34,959 nt of DNA, taken from Collinsella aerofaciens. Its GTDB lineage: Bacteria > Actinomycetota > Coriobacteriia > Coriobacteriales > Coriobacteriaceae. Made by a program: the position numbers and the translations under genes. The stretch spans positions 1 to 34,959 of the forward strand of contig JAJXHK010000019.1 of the NCBI GenBank assembly GCA_021639365.1, written 5' to 3'. Positions 1-7,287 of this stretch are shown here, piece by piece (positions within the stretch are counted from its first letter, which is position 1; each line of letters opens with the position of its first letter). Under the pieces are notes generated by a model that was not told the origin of the DNA, made no database searches, and worked only from the letters and a program-made list of their open reading frames with translations.

Positions 1-91
1 AACCGCACCGCTAGATTTCCCAAGTTCGAAAAGCGTCAAGGTGTCCATGCGCAATTTTTTTTGGCATAGTTTTCACCATTGATTACCAGCG

Positions 92-150
92 CATTTAACC
101 AAATTTACGGTTTTCATTTAACCAGATTTGCGTATTTCAGTTAACGAGAC
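92..150. repeat. Three 23-bp-spaced direct repeats
   Basis: CATTTAACC at 92 and again at 115, followed by a diverged CAGTTAACG at 138, gives an exact 23-bp spacing. The DNA between them is AT-rich and also similar (AAATTTACG / AGATTTGCG). Repeats at about two helical turns look like an array of regulator binding sites or a decayed promoter. No gene in the window starts here, so the target could be a gene left of position 1. Function unknown. Confidence 0.5.
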
Positions 151-188
151 AGATTAAACATGAACGAGCCAAGTCAGATGAGAATCAT

Positions 189-318
189 CTACTCGACACC
201 GCGCATGAGCTCCGAAATGGTGATGTGAAAGCCGTCGGCAATCTTCTTGAGATTTGAAAGGCTGACATTGCGCCGCCCGACCTCAATGCTCGCGTAGTAG
301 GAGCGATCCATCTCAATC
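189..318 (-). pseudogene. XRE-family HTH regulator, C-terminal fragment
   Basis: The last ~40 codons before the TAG at 189-191 match the second half of an XRE/Cro-C1 helix-turn-helix. DRSYYASIEVGRRN corresponds to the recognition helix and the turn after it, and SLSNLKKIADGFHITISELM to helices 4 and 5. The first half of the domain (helices 1-2) is missing, because the frame upstream of about 318 reads into arginine- and histidine-rich shadow sequence of the neighbouring ORF. No start codon or ribosome binding site is placed to express it as a functional domain. It is best read as the 3' remnant of a deleted regulator gene. Confidence 0.6.
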
Positions 319-352
319 AAATTAGCGGACGGAGTGCCCGGGTTCGTTGCGC

Positions 353-625
353 CTAGGGCGCGGCGGGGTCGGCGACGCCGGAGGTGTCGATCTCGCCAAG
401 AATGGCGAGCCGGCTGATGAACGGGATGCCCTCGGGTTCGTCCACCTCGACGCCGCCGAGCACGATGGTGTTGTCGCGCATGTCGATTTGGGTCGTGAAC
501 ACGGCCTGATTGCGGCCTGAGGCGATAAAGCCGATGCCCGCGAGAACGATGCCCGCGGCAATAAGCCCGCCCGCCACGGCCAACATAGAGTTCAGCAAGT
601 GGGTGACCGTGTTCGGCGACGACAA
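353..625 (-). CDS. Small single-pass membrane protein or fragment
   Basis: The frame gives about 90 residues from a TTG at 625, with an ATG at 585 as a later option. It has one clear hydrophobic segment (about residues 14-36, rich in Gly, Ala, Ile and Leu) and then a polar tail containing short beta-like stretches (TTQIDMRDNTIVLGGVEVDEP). Neither start has a convincing Shine-Dalgarno sequence and the frame stays open upstream to a stop at 656, so it may be a 5'-truncated gene. It ends about 35 bp before the XRE fragment on the same strand. HTH and small membrane proteins are often paired, so both could be leftovers of one locus. I do not recognise the family. Confidence 0.35.
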   Translation of the reverse strand: MSSPNTVTHLLNSMLAVAGGLIAAGIVLAGIGFIASGRNQAVFTTQIDMRDNTIVLGGVEVDEPEGIPFISRLAILGEIDTSGVADPAAP

Positions 626-796
626 GATGGCGGCGGCTGTCGTGGACAGGCTCGTCTACACGTGCAGGCTCGTGGAGTTCAACGGCGCAAGCTGCAGAAT
701 TGAATCCCGTGTTTTGTGCTGCTTGCTGGTGTTGCCTGGGCATCGATGGCTACGTAGTTCAAGAGACGTTGCTGCTGCTTGGATTTTGCAGTTAAA

Positions 797-836
797 GAGG
801 CCCGTTTCCCTGGTTTTGGTTGGGGAAACGGGCCTC
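797..836 (-). terminator. Intrinsic terminator of the coiled-coil surface gene
   Basis: A perfect 14-bp stem (797-810 with 823-836, GAGGCCCGTTTCCC) and a 12-nt loop lie about 48 bp past the stop of the leftward gene ending at 884. Short T runs follow on both sides (TTTT on the plus strand, TTT on the minus strand), so it may work in both directions. Confidence 0.7.
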
Positions 837-883
837 TTTTGGGTTTGGGTTTGTGGATTGACGAAGGTGACGTTCGTCGGCAA

Positions 884-1876
884 CTACTTTGAGTTCTTGA
901 TGCGGCGGGTGGCTGTGGCGGTTATTCCGAGTCCTGCGGCGGCGATTCCTGCGAGTGCGATTGCGCTCGGCGCTGCGTCGCCCGTGTTCGCGAGCTTGCC
1001 GGCGGTCGTATCCGCTTGCTTGCCGCTGCTCGAGTTCGCCTGCTTGGTGGAGCTTGGCGAGGTGTCTTTACCGGTCGCGGACGAGCCGGTGGGCGGTGTC
1101 GCCTCGGCGGGTTGCGTTGAGCCGGAGGGAGGCACTGTCTCAGTCGGTTTCGTTATCTCGGGCGAGGTGGCCTTGTCTGCCGCGGCCTTTGCCTCTTCGT
1201 ATGCCTTGCAGGCGTCGTCATAGGCCGCTTGTGCCTTTTTCAAATCGTCGAGGAGCGCATCTCGCTTGGCTGTCTCTTCGTCGATATCGGTTTGACATCT
1301 TTCCGCATTGGCTTCGAACTTCGCGACGACACTTTCCTGGCTTTCGAGCCGGCGTTGGTAGTGGTGAAGATCATCTTCACAAGATTTTTCTCGCCTTTCT
1401 GCCGACATGATCTCACTTTGCAACTGCTTAATAGTTTCGTTAGAAGCTCCGTCGCCGATTGCCTTATTTAATTCTGCCTGAAGGCCGCTTGTCCGGTTGT
1501 GGGCCGCGTCGTATCTGGCTTGGGCTTCATTGACCTGCGCTTGTAGCCAAAGAAGAGCTCCCCTTGAGTCGTCGGCTTTCTTCAGCATCCTGTCGCGGAG
1601 CGATTGCAAATCGGTAATCACATGCTCGATAGTCTCTAATATCTCAGGACCTGCGGCGTCTTTTGCGGCCTCGAGGTTTTTGAGCGCTTCCTGCATGGCT
1701 GCATACGCTTTTTCTTTTGCGGCGGCCGCATCTTCCGTCTGCAAGGCAACTGCACCGGTGGGGGAACTGGTTTCTGCCGCGATCGCCGTTACGGGGGCGA
1801 TTCCCGCGACAAGTGCCGCGGAAAGGGCGATGCCCACGGTTGCGCGTCTTGCTCCTCTTGCGAGAATGTCGTTCAT
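884..1876 (-). CDS. Sortase-anchored coiled-coil surface protein
   Basis: A 330-aa secreted protein. Residues 1-34 form a signal peptide: basic start, hydrophobic core, likely cleavage after AIAA. Residues about 45-245 are rich in Ala, Glu, Lys, Gln and Asp with heptad character and no Pro, indicating a long coiled coil. Residues about 246-294 are a Pro/Ser/Thr/Lys linker that would span the wall. The C-terminus is a sorting signal: LANTG at 295-299, a hydrophobic segment and a basic tail (RRIKNSK). The motif is a variant of LPxTG with Ala for Pro, and it is shared with the large protein at 7288-11376. ATG 1876 has a GAGGTG ribosome site 6 nt upstream. The transcript is monocistronic, with a terminator at 797-836. 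Likely role: rod-like surface protein or adhesin; ligand unknown. Confidence 0.8.
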   Translation of the reverse strand: MNDILARGARRATVGIALSAALVAGIAPVTAIAAETSSPTGAVALQTEDAAAAKEKAYAAMQEALKNLEAAKDAAGPEILETIEHVITDLQSLRDRMLKKADDSRGALLWLQAQVNEAQARYDAAHNRTSGLQAELNKAIGDGASNETIKQLQSEIMSAERREKSCEDDLHHYQRRLESQESVVAKFEANAERCQTDIDEETAKRDALLDDLKKAQAAYDDACKAYEEAKAAADKATSPEITKPTETVPPSGSTQPAEATPPTGSSATGKDTSPSSTKQANSSSGKQADTTAGKLANTGDAAPSAIALAGIAAAGLGITATATRRIKNSK

Positions 1877-1908
1877 CTCGGCACCTCATTTCAAGGGTCG
1901 GCGACTAA

Positions 1909-1937
1909 CTTGGTAGCACTACTGTAAGTATACCAAG
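1909..1937. promoter_or_regulatory. Inverted repeat upstream of surface protein gene
   Basis: CTTGGTA (1909-1915) and TACCAAG (1931-1937) are perfect inverted 7-mers with starts 22 bp apart, about 33 bp upstream of the leftward gene starting at 1876. On the minus strand a TATACT (1932-1927) overlaps the right half-site and could be a -10 box, which would make this an operator. No good -35 is visible. Confidence 0.35.
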
Positions 1938-2089
1938 CGATTGGCGCGCCGCTGACCGGGCATGCGCACCTCTCCGCTTCTCTGGAAACCGAATCCCATT
2001 AGAAATGACGAGTTGTTTACGCTTCTTTTGGGCTCACCGTACTATCATGGTTCGAATTGAGTGTGAATGATGATAGGGAGCGCCTTTTT

Positions 2090-3946
2090 ATGATTGAGCT
2101 GCTCAGGCGTTTCGGTGGTAAGTTTCGCCGGTATATGGTGATTGGCCCTGCGTGCAAGCTGATCGAAGTGATCTTTGACCTGCTTACGCCGCTGGTGATT
2201 GCCCAGATGATCGATAAGGGCATCGGCGCACACGATGTCAACGCCGTCGTCCGTTACGGCGCGGTGCTCGCCGCCATGGCTGTGATCGGCATCTCATTTA
2301 CGCTCGTCTGCCAAAAGATGGCGGCGCTCACCTCGCAGGGCATGGGCACCGATATTCGCGGCGCGCTCTACGAGCACATCAATAAGCTGAGCTATGCCGA
2401 GCTCGATCGCTTTGGCACGCCGTCGCTCATCACGCGCATCACCAACGACGTCAACCAGGTGCAGCTGGCCGTGGCGCTGGGCGTGCGCATGCTTATCCGC
2501 TGGCCTTTCCTGGCGGTGGGTTCCATGGTCGCTGCCCTCGCCATCGACCTTAAGCTCGGCATCATCTTCTTGATCTGCACGCCCGCCATCGGCCTGGTTT
2601 TCTGGTTTGTCATGGCGCGCTGCATCCCGTACTACAAGCAGCTGCAGGCAAGGCTCGACCGCATCGCGCTCATTTGTCGCGAGGGACTTTCGGGCGCTCG
2701 CGTGGTCCGTGCGTTTGTGCGCGAAGACCACGAGCGTGAGCGTTTTGCCCAGGCTGCCGATGACCAGGCGCATGTCGCCATCGCGGTGGGCAAGCTCTCG
2801 TCGGTCCTCAACCCCGTCACGTTTTTGGTGATGAACCTGGGCGTGTGCGCCATCCTGTGGATGGGCGGCATCCAGGTCAACGTGGGCGAGCTCACGCAGG
2901 GCCAGGTCATGGCCTTTGTGAACTACATGACGCAGACCCTCACCTCCATCGTGTACGTTGCCAACCTGGTCGTGGTCTTTACCAAGGCGAGCGCCAGCGC
3001 GTCGCGTATCAACGAGGTGCTCAACTGCGCGCCGAGTATCACCGACGAGGACAACCAGCCGGTCACACTGCCCGAGCCGAGCGAGCTGACAGGTGACGCC
3101 GCTCCCGTTTTTGCACTGAGCTTTGACCATGCGAGTTTTTCGTTTGGCACGGGCGCCGCCAACGCCGTCAATGACGTGACCCTGGAGCTGCCGCTGGGCA
3201 AGACGCTCGGCATTATTGGTGGTACGGGCAGCGGCAAGTCTACGCTCGTCTCGCTTATCCCACGCCTGTACGATGCGGGCACCGGCAGCGTGAGCGTGAT
3301 GGGTGCCGACGTGCGCACTTGGCCGCTCGACCAGCTGCGCCATGTGGTCGCGACCGTCCCGCAGCGCACGTCGCTGGTGAGCGGCACCATTCGCAGCAAC
3401 CTGACCTGGCGTGACGAGTCGGCGACCGACGATGAGCTCTGGGCGGCGCTCGATATGGCGCAGGCGAGCGAGTTCGTGCGCAACAAGTCGCAGGGGCTCG
3501 ATGCCCCGGTCGAGGCGGGCGGCAAGAACTTTAGCGGTGGCCAGCGCCAGCGCCTGACTATCGCGCGCGCCTTAGTGGGCTCGCCACAGATTCTGGTCAT
3601 GGATGACTCCGCCTCGGCGCTCGACTTTAAGACCGACGCGGCGCTTCGCCACGCCATCCGCGAGCGCAGCGTGCGCAGTGCCGCCGAGGGCGGGCTGCCG
3701 CTGACGACCGTCATCGTGAGCCAGCGCGTCTCGACCGTGCGCGACGCCGATATGATCTGCGTACTCGACCACGGCTCGGTTGCGGGCCTGGGCACGCACG
3801 ATGAGCTGTACACGACCTGCCAGCTCTATCGCGAGATTTGTCAGTCGCAGCTGCGCCGCGAGGAACTCGAGGGCCAGCAGGGGAGCACGACGCCCGCGTC
3901 CGCTCCGACCGCCCCCGCATCCGTCTGCGCAAAGGAGGGCTGCTAA
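2090..3946 (+). CDS. ABC exporter half-transporter, degenerate-site subunit
   Basis: A 618-aa fusion of an ABC type-1 exporter membrane domain (six helices, about residues 15-310) and a nucleotide-binding domain (about 345-590). Walker A is GGTGSGKST at 377 and the signature FSGGQ at 481 is canonical. Walker B is ILVMDD (501-506), so the catalytic Glu is Asp506, and the switch His is replaced by Gln545 (VSQRVST). These changes mark the non-catalytic site of a heterodimeric exporter, as known for TM287/288-type pairs. The partner is the next gene, starting immediately after this stop. ATG 2090 is preferred over TTG 2057 because AGGGAG lies 9 nt before it. The substrate (drug, lipid or peptide) cannot be told from sequence. 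Confidence 0.9.
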   Translation: MIELLRRFGGKFRRYMVIGPACKLIEVIFDLLTPLVIAQMIDKGIGAHDVNAVVRYGAVLAAMAVIGISFTLVCQKMAALTSQGMGTDIRGALYEHINKLSYAELDRFGTPSLITRITNDVNQVQLAVALGVRMLIRWPFLAVGSMVAALAIDLKLGIIFLICTPAIGLVFWFVMARCIPYYKQLQARLDRIALICREGLSGARVVRAFVREDHERERFAQAADDQAHVAIAVGKLSSVLNPVTFLVMNLGVCAILWMGGIQVNVGELTQGQVMAFVNYMTQTLTSIVYVANLVVVFTKASASASRINEVLNCAPSITDEDNQPVTLPEPSELTGDAAPVFALSFDHASFSFGTGAANAVNDVTLELPLGKTLGIIGGTGSGKSTLVSLIPRLYDAGTGSVSVMGADVRTWPLDQLRHVVATVPQRTSLVSGTIRSNLTWRDESATDDELWAALDMAQASEFVRNKSQGLDAPVEAGGKNFSGGQRQRLTIARALVGSPQILVMDDSASALDFKTDAALRHAIRERSVRSAAEGGLPLTTVIVSQRVSTVRDADMICVLDHGSVAGLGTHDELYTTCQLYREICQSQLRREELEGQQGSTTPASAPTAPASVCAKEGC

Positions 3947-5806
3947 ATGAATCCGTACACTTCCTCCGGTTCGGTCGCCACGATGACGGCCAACGTATCC
4001 GGCAACGATAGCCTCAACGACCTGGGTGACGGTCCGCGCCAGCCCGGCGATCCCGAGCGCTATCCCGTGGGTGCGGTGACTCGCCGCCTGATGGGCTACG
4101 TTCGTCCGCACCGTATTTCGTTTACGGCGTCGTTTGTGAGCGCCGCCATCTCGGTGATTCTGCAGCTCTACACGCCCATCCTCATTGGCGAGGGCATCGA
4201 CCTGATCGTCGCCACCGGGCAGGTGGACTTCGATGCGCTGCTGCCGCTCGTTACCAAATTAGCGCTCGTCGTGGTGGGAGCAGCGGCCTTCCAGTGGCTG
4301 CAGGGCTACTGCGTCAACCGCTTGTCCTACGAAACGGTGCGCGACATGCGCGTGGAGGCGAGCGATAAGCTCAGCCGCATGCCGCTCAGCTTTATCGACA
4401 GCCATGCCCACGGCGACCTTATGAGCCGCGTGGTCAACGACGTCGATCAGGTGGGCGATGGTCTGCTGCAGGGCTTTACCCAGCTCTTTACCGGCGTCAT
4501 CACCATCGTTGGCACGCTCGCGTTTATGCTCTCCATTAACCTGACCATGACGCTTGTGGTGGTGCTCGTCACGCCGCTTTCCATTTTTGCAGCCGGCGCC
4601 ATCGCCAAGCTTTCCAACAAGAGCTTTACGGCACAGCAGCGCATCCAAGGCCAGCTTGGCGGTCATATTGAGGAGTATGTGGGCGAGCAAAAGCTTGTCG
4701 ACGCCTTTGCCTATGGCCCCAACGCCCAAGCGCGCTTCGACGCGCTCAACGCCGAGCTCTATACGGCAGGTGAGCGCGCGCAGTTTATGGGTTCGCTCTC
4801 CAACCCCGGCACGCGCTTTATCAATAACATCATCTATGCCGTGGTCGCTGTGATCGGCTGCGTGGGCGTGATCACAGGCGTGCCGGCGGCGCTTACGGTG
4901 GGCGGCGTGCAGATCTTTTTGTCCTATGCCAACCAGTACACCAAGCCGTTCAACGAGGTCACCAACGTCATCACGCAGATCCAGACCGCGTACGCCTCGG
5001 CGCGCCGCATGTTTGCGCTGCTCGATGCGCGCGAGCAGGAGCCCGACGCGTCGGACGCCGTAGAGCTTGCCGCCCCGCAGGGCGAGGTTTCGTTTGAGCA
5101 TGTGGACTTTAGCTATGTGCCCGACCGCAAACTGCTGCAGGATATCTGCATCGATGCCAAGCCCGGCATGCGCTTTGCCCTGGTCGGTCCCACGGGCTGT
5201 GGCAAGACAACGCTCATCAATTTACTGCTGCGGTTCTACGATATCGACGCCGGTCGCATCGCGGTCGATGGCCGTTCCTCGCGTGACTACACGCGCGCAA
5301 GCCTGCGCCGTGCCTTTGGCATGGTGCTGCAGGATACGTGGCTGTTCGAGGGCACCGTGGCGGACAACATCGCCTACGGTTGTCCCGATGCCACACGCGA
5401 ACAGGTTATCGAGGCGGCCAAGCGCGCGCATGCGCACAAGTTTATCGTGCAGCTGCCAGGCGGCTACGACACGGTGATTGGCGAGGACGGCGGCACGTTT
5501 AGCCAGGGTCAAAAACAGCTGCTGTGCATCGCGCGCGTCATGCTCACCGACCCGGCGATTTTGCTGCTGGACGAGGCGACCTCGAGCATCGATACCCGCA
5601 CCGAGCTGCAGGTGCAGGCGGCATTCGACGAGCTCATGGCCGGTCGCACGAGCTTTGTCGTGGCGCACCGCCTGAGCACCATCCGCAACGCCGACTGCAT
5701 TCTGGTGATGCGCGACGGCCAGATTATCGAGCGCGGCACGCACGACGAGCTGCTGGCATCGGGCGGTTTCTACGCCGAACTCTACCGCAGCCAGTTCGCC
5801 CAGTGA
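3947..5806 (+). CDS. ABC exporter half-transporter, catalytic-site subunit
   Basis: A 619-aa partner of the preceding gene, with AAGGAGG in that gene's last codons and ATG directly after its TAA. A polar N-terminal extension of about 45 residues precedes the six-helix exporter domain. The nucleotide-binding domain has Walker A GPTGCGKTT (414), Walker B ILLLDE with Glu543 present, and switch His574 (AHRLST). Its signature is the altered FSQGQ (518-522). Combined with the partner's intact FSGGQ, one composite ATP site is fully canonical (this Walker A/B/His plus the partner's signature) and the other is fully degenerate. That complementarity strongly supports an obligate heterodimer. Likely multidrug or lipid export at the cytoplasmic membrane; no regulator gene adjoins it. 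Confidence 0.9.
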   Translation: MNPYTSSGSVATMTANVSGNDSLNDLGDGPRQPGDPERYPVGAVTRRLMGYVRPHRISFTASFVSAAISVILQLYTPILIGEGIDLIVATGQVDFDALLPLVTKLALVVVGAAAFQWLQGYCVNRLSYETVRDMRVEASDKLSRMPLSFIDSHAHGDLMSRVVNDVDQVGDGLLQGFTQLFTGVITIVGTLAFMLSINLTMTLVVVLVTPLSIFAAGAIAKLSNKSFTAQQRIQGQLGGHIEEYVGEQKLVDAFAYGPNAQARFDALNAELYTAGERAQFMGSLSNPGTRFINNIIYAVVAVIGCVGVITGVPAALTVGGVQIFLSYANQYTKPFNEVTNVITQIQTAYASARRMFALLDAREQEPDASDAVELAAPQGEVSFEHVDFSYVPDRKLLQDICIDAKPGMRFALVGPTGCGKTTLINLLLRFYDIDAGRIAVDGRSSRDYTRASLRRAFGMVLQDTWLFEGTVADNIAYGCPDATREQVIEAAKRAHAHKFIVQLPGGYDTVIGEDGGTFSQGQKQLLCIARVMLTDPAILLLDEATSSIDTRTELQVQAAFDELMAGRTSFVVAHRLSTIRNADCILVMRDGQIIERGTHDELLASGGFYAELYRSQFAQ

Positions 5807-5846
5807 GCAAGCCCGTGGGGCAAATTAATCAATCGACAGACGGTGG

Positions 5847-5874
5847 TTTACATCTGTCACGTTAGTACTAAGAT
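5847..5874 (+). promoter_or_regulatory. Sigma70-type promoter of flavodoxin gene
   Basis: TTTACA (5847-5852) and TAAGAT (5869-5874) are separated by 16 bp. The -10 lies about 60 bp upstream of the flavodoxin start, in the AT-rich gap after the ABC operon. It would give the gene its own transcript. Confidence 0.5.
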
Positions 5875-5933
5875 ATTCATCTAATAAATTGCATTAGCGG
5901 CTTTAGTTTTGGGGGAAACGAGGCAACGTGACT

Positions 5934-6485
5934 ATGACGTGCTCTTTGGTGGTTAACAGCAAGAGCGGTAATACCAGGATGGTTTCGGGCGCGATCAAGC
6001 GCGCGCTGCAGGCTGCGGGTGTTGAGTTTGTCCATGCCGCGGCGTTGAGCGACGATGCGGATGCAGATCAGGTTGCGCTCGAGGCGCAGGGGGCCTGCGC
6101 GGCCGACATGGTGCTCGTCGGTTTTTGGTGCGACAAGGGCGCGTGCACGCCTTCGGTCGCGGCGTTGCTCTCCGCCTTGCGCGGCAAGCGCGTGTTCCTG
6201 TTTGGCACCTGCGGTTTTGGCGCCGACCAGAGCTATTATCAGCAGATTATCGATCGTGTGACCTCCAATTTGGCCGATGATGCCGAGCTGGTGGGCTGGG
6301 CAATGTGCCAGGGCAAGATGGGCCCCGCGGTCAAGCAGCGCTACGAGGCCATGCTCGAGCAAGATCCCGACAACGCCCGATTTAAGATGCTGCTCGACAA
6401 CTGGGTTGCCGCAAAGGATCACCCCATCAAGGAGGATCTGGACAACATGGCTGCAGCCGCCAAAAAGGCCGTGCTGGGGGAGTAG
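5934..6485 (+). CDS. Flavodoxin-family protein
   Basis: A 183-aa protein with a flavodoxin fold. The N-terminal beta strand and phosphate loop SKSGNTRMV (about residues 9-17) would bind FMN phosphate. VLVGFWCDKGACTP, VFLFGTCGFG and the late Cys-Gln-Gly-Lys segment resemble the Flavodoxin_3 group, one-domain proteins found in many anaerobes, some of them linked to flavin-dependent reductases. BilS of bilirubin-reductase loci belongs to this general kind, but no BilR-like gene is nearby, so that role is not supported. The start is ATG 5934 with GAGG 10 nt upstream; GTG 5928 is an alternative. Probably a soluble electron-transfer protein; partner unknown. Confidence 0.75.
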   Translation: MTCSLVVNSKSGNTRMVSGAIKRALQAAGVEFVHAAALSDDADADQVALEAQGACAADMVLVGFWCDKGACTPSVAALLSALRGKRVFLFGTCGFGADQSYYQQIIDRVTSNLADDAELVGWAMCQGKMGPAVKQRYEAMLEQDPDNARFKMLLDNWVAAKDHPIKEDLDNMAAAAKKAVLGE

Positions 6486-6527
6486 CTCCCATCGCTGACG
6501 GCGATCGGTCCATCTTTCTAAATGAAA

Positions 6528-6656
6528 CGTCCTCCCGGGCGTCGGGGCACGAAGTTCCCTGCTCTACAGTCCTGCGCAAGACGAAGGCCACATTAAGTGG
6601 CCTTCTTTGCGTGCGGAACTCGCGATGAACTTCGTGCCCCGCCGTCCGGGAGGACG
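6528..6656. repeat. Long-armed hairpin element, copy 1
   Basis: Two 27-nt arms (6528-6554 and 6630-6656) pair at 25 of 27 positions, with one G-T wobble and one mismatch. They enclose a 75-nt core (6555-6629). Inside the core, GAAGGCCAC ATTAA GTGGCCTTC (6583-6605) is a perfect 9-bp hairpin, and TTCCC/GGAAC plus CGCAA/TTTGCG give further pairing, so the whole folds as one rod. The core recurs almost identically, in opposite orientation, at 11687-11762. The arms there are different but again self-complementary. Short ORFs across it are repeat translations, not genes. Confidence 0.85.
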
Positions 6657-6714
6657 CCTCTTTATTGATGGGAGGCCTGATAGGTCGATGGTTCCGTGCC
6701 CGGATGCGTCCAAA

Positions 6715-7165
6715 GTGGGACGGGCTTTCCGGATGGGCAGGCTTTCGAAAAATGCGTCCCGGAATTTGCCTTTGGAATGGGACGTAGTTTCCCGTTGAGG
6801 TGCTTTGCGGAAAGTGCATCCCACTCTGGGCGGTCGAAGTGGGACACACTTTCCCAAAGGCGCTCCAACGGGAAATTGCGTCCCATTATTCGGTCAAGAA
6901 ACGGGATGCATTTTCCCAATGAGAGCAAAACCGGAAAATGCATCCCACAATCAGCCCTCAAAGTGGGACGCCGTTTCCCAATGAGGCTCAAGCGGAAAAT
7001 GCATCCCGGAATTTGCGCTCAAAGTGGGATGCGGTTTCCGGTTGAGGGTCTAAGGGGAAAGTGCGTCCCAGAATCGACGCTTGAAATGGGATGCAGTTTC
7101 CCGATGAGGCACTCGACGGAAAATACATCCCAGAAATGGCCTTTGAGCTGGGATAAGATTTCCGC
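6715..7165. repeat. 62-bp-period array of palindromic repeats, about eight units
   Basis: Units begin with (G/A)TGGGA or a variant at 6715, 6777, 6839, 6901, 6963, 7024, 7086 and 7149, giving spacings of 62, 62, 62, 62, 61, 62 and 63 bp. Each unit has a left half like TGGGACGC-N2-TTTCCC, 14-16 nt, then the inverted half GGAAA-N-TGCATCCCA, then a 16-17 nt link. Left and right halves are inverted copies, so each unit can form a hairpin. The links are also loosely conserved (AATCAGCCCTCAAA, AATTTGCGCTCAAA). The period is not a multiple of three, so long open frames across it are not coding. Partial units with the same period lie past the other end of the surface gene (11466-11574). Confidence 0.9.
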
Positions 7166-7182
7166 GGCATCTCGGATTCTCA

Positions 7183-7217
7183 AAAATGAGACACGCCGTT
7201 GGCGAAAATGAGACACG
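7183..7217. repeat. Direct repeat AAAATGAGACACG x2
   Basis: Identical 13-mers at 7183-7195 and 7205-7217 (22-bp spacing), with a diverged third AAAAATGAGTCC near 7249. They sit between the 62-bp array and the start of the large surface gene. They could be regulator sites in its promoter region or the multi-repeat end of an old insertion sequence. No clear -35/-10 pair is visible here. Confidence 0.55.
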
Positions 7218-7287
7218 TGATATCGGGCATCGGACGTATCATTTTGCAAAAATGAGTCCACTCCACTCGAGTAAAGCGAGGTCCCTC

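Noticed and set aside
6715..7165. CRISPR array
   Set aside because: Repeats are internally palindromic and variable, the links are conserved instead of unique, and no cas genes are present.
6696..7211. 171-aa and antisense ~100-140-aa open frames across the repeat array
   Set aside because: The 62-bp period rotates through all frames and the 'proteins' are just translated repeats on both strands.
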